From NCBI GenBank assembly GCA_903862805.1, contig CAIOZP010000743.1, positions 1 through 7,630 on the forward strand: a DNA stretch of 7,630 nucleotides. The letters run 5' to 3'. Source of the stretch: an uncultured Fibrobacterota bacterium. GTDB lineage: Bacteria; Fibrobacterota; Chitinivibrionia; Chitinivibrionales; CAIOZP01. Below, piece by piece: positions 7,525 through 7,630 of this stretch (position 1 is the first letter of the stretch; every line of letters begins with the position of its first letter). Both the position numbers and the translations under genes were made by a program. A model generated the notes under the pieces. It had not been told where the DNA came from, made no database searches, and worked only from the letters and a program-made list of their open reading frames with translations.

Positions 7525-7544
7525 TGCGGACTCTGTGCGGACTC
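7525..7544 (+). repeat. Tandem direct repeat TGCGGACTC (11-bp period), candidate integrase arm sites
   Basis: TGCGGACTC occurs at 7525-7533 and 7536-7544, one helical turn apart. GACTCTGT within this area also occurs at 7460-7467. The sites lie in the noncoding stretch between res and the tRNA fragment, where tyrosine integrases or excisionase-like factors of tRNA-targeting elements often bind. The function is inferred from position only. The rest of 7445-7578 holds no gene or clear terminator. Confidence 0.4.
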
Positions 7545-7578
7545 GTTTTGTTGGAAGTTATTGATTTGAAATATGGTT

Positions 7579-7630
7579 CACTGGAATCATAATCCAGTGG
7601 TCGACAGTTCAAGTCTGTCCTCTGCTACCA
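7579..7630 (+). tRNA. 3' part of a tRNA with anticodon CAU (5' half missing)
   Basis: The anticodon stem is CTGGA/TCCAG (7581-7585, 7593-7597) around loop ATCATAA with anticodon CAT at 7588-7590. It is followed by variable loop TGGTC, T arm GACAG-TTCAAGT-CTGTC (7603-7619), 3' acceptor strand CTCTGCT, discriminator A and encoded CCA ending at 7630. The matching 5' acceptor strand (AGCAGAG) and a D arm are absent upstream, so no full tRNA can fold. CAU is read by Met or by lysidine-modified Ile2; the TGGTC variable loop and TTCAAGT T loop resemble Escherichia coli tRNA-Ile2, but the 5' half is needed to decide. Loop position 32 is A, not the usual pyrimidine. This is a fragment, probably an attachment-site copy. 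Confidence 0.85.
7587..7630 (+). other. Putative attachment-site copy of an element integrated in a tRNA(CAU) gene
   Basis: tRNA-like sequence is uninterrupted from the anticodon loop to CCA, while everything 5' of the anticodon stem is unrelated to a tRNA. This is what remains at the far end of an island that inserted by crossover in the anticodon loop and restored the tRNA at its near end. The preserved CTGGA/TCCAG inverted repeat around the crossover would serve as the integrase core site. By this orientation the element lies to the left and includes the restriction locus. No integrase is visible in the window. Confidence 0.6.

Noticed and set aside
7581..7597. Group I intron splitting a tRNA anticodon loop
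   Set aside because: Both strands of the anticodon stem are directly adjacent, and res lies just upstream, leaving no room for an intron or 5' exon.
7545..7630. Complete functional tRNA gene
   Set aside because: The 3' acceptor strand CTCTGCT has no complementary partner in the ~76 bases upstream and no D arm is present.

Overview
The window holds the end of a bacterial defence locus built around a Type III restriction-modification system. All genes lie on the + strand. The order is: mod, cut by the left edge (3-1286); an OLD/AAA15-type ATPase (1339-2397); a small DUF3226-like TOPRIM protein (2397-3020); a 306-bp gap; a class II Fic protein (3327-4454); and the full-length res subunit (4454-7444). 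A partial tRNA(CAU), missing its 5' half, ends exactly at the right edge. The host is a bacterium, probably Gram-negative, because the Mod and Res architecture and the encoded CCA fit. The sequence alone does not fix a genus. Base composition is patchy: the left part of mod and the ATPase are AT-rich, while the mod 3' end and res are richer in GC. This suggests a horizontally assembled locus.

Left unit (3-3020): mod is followed after 52 bp by the ATPase, whose stop overlaps the TOPRIM start by one base. The ATPase has Walker A, a signature-like loop, Walker B and a switch histidine. TOPRIM is encoded separately, so the pair looks like a split OLD nuclease, the arrangement seen in PARIS-type (class 4 OLD) systems. 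It sits where mod and res would normally be adjacent.

Middle (3021-3326): only 14 bp after the TOPRIM stop there is a 17-codon relic of a res gene start, MKLKFDASLPFQ..., which matches the true res start 1.4 kb downstream. The earlier order was probably mod-ATPase-TOPRIM-res. The relic is followed by about five degenerate copies of a ~41-bp repeat, each containing a TATACAT/ATGCATA inverted half-site pair, running up to the fic ribosome binding site. This looks like an operator array.

Right unit (3327-7444): fic and res overlap by one base (TAATG) and are probably translated together. Fic carries an N-terminal self-inhibitory motif, a complete catalytic motif and a C-terminal winged helix. 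It is therefore a candidate regulator of its own promoter and hence of restriction.

Right edge (7445-7630): short direct repeats (TGCGGACTC twice, GACTCTGT twice) precede the tRNA 3' fragment. Together they look like one end of an integrative element inserted in a tRNA anticodon loop. This would make the locus the distal cargo of a genomic island lying to the left.
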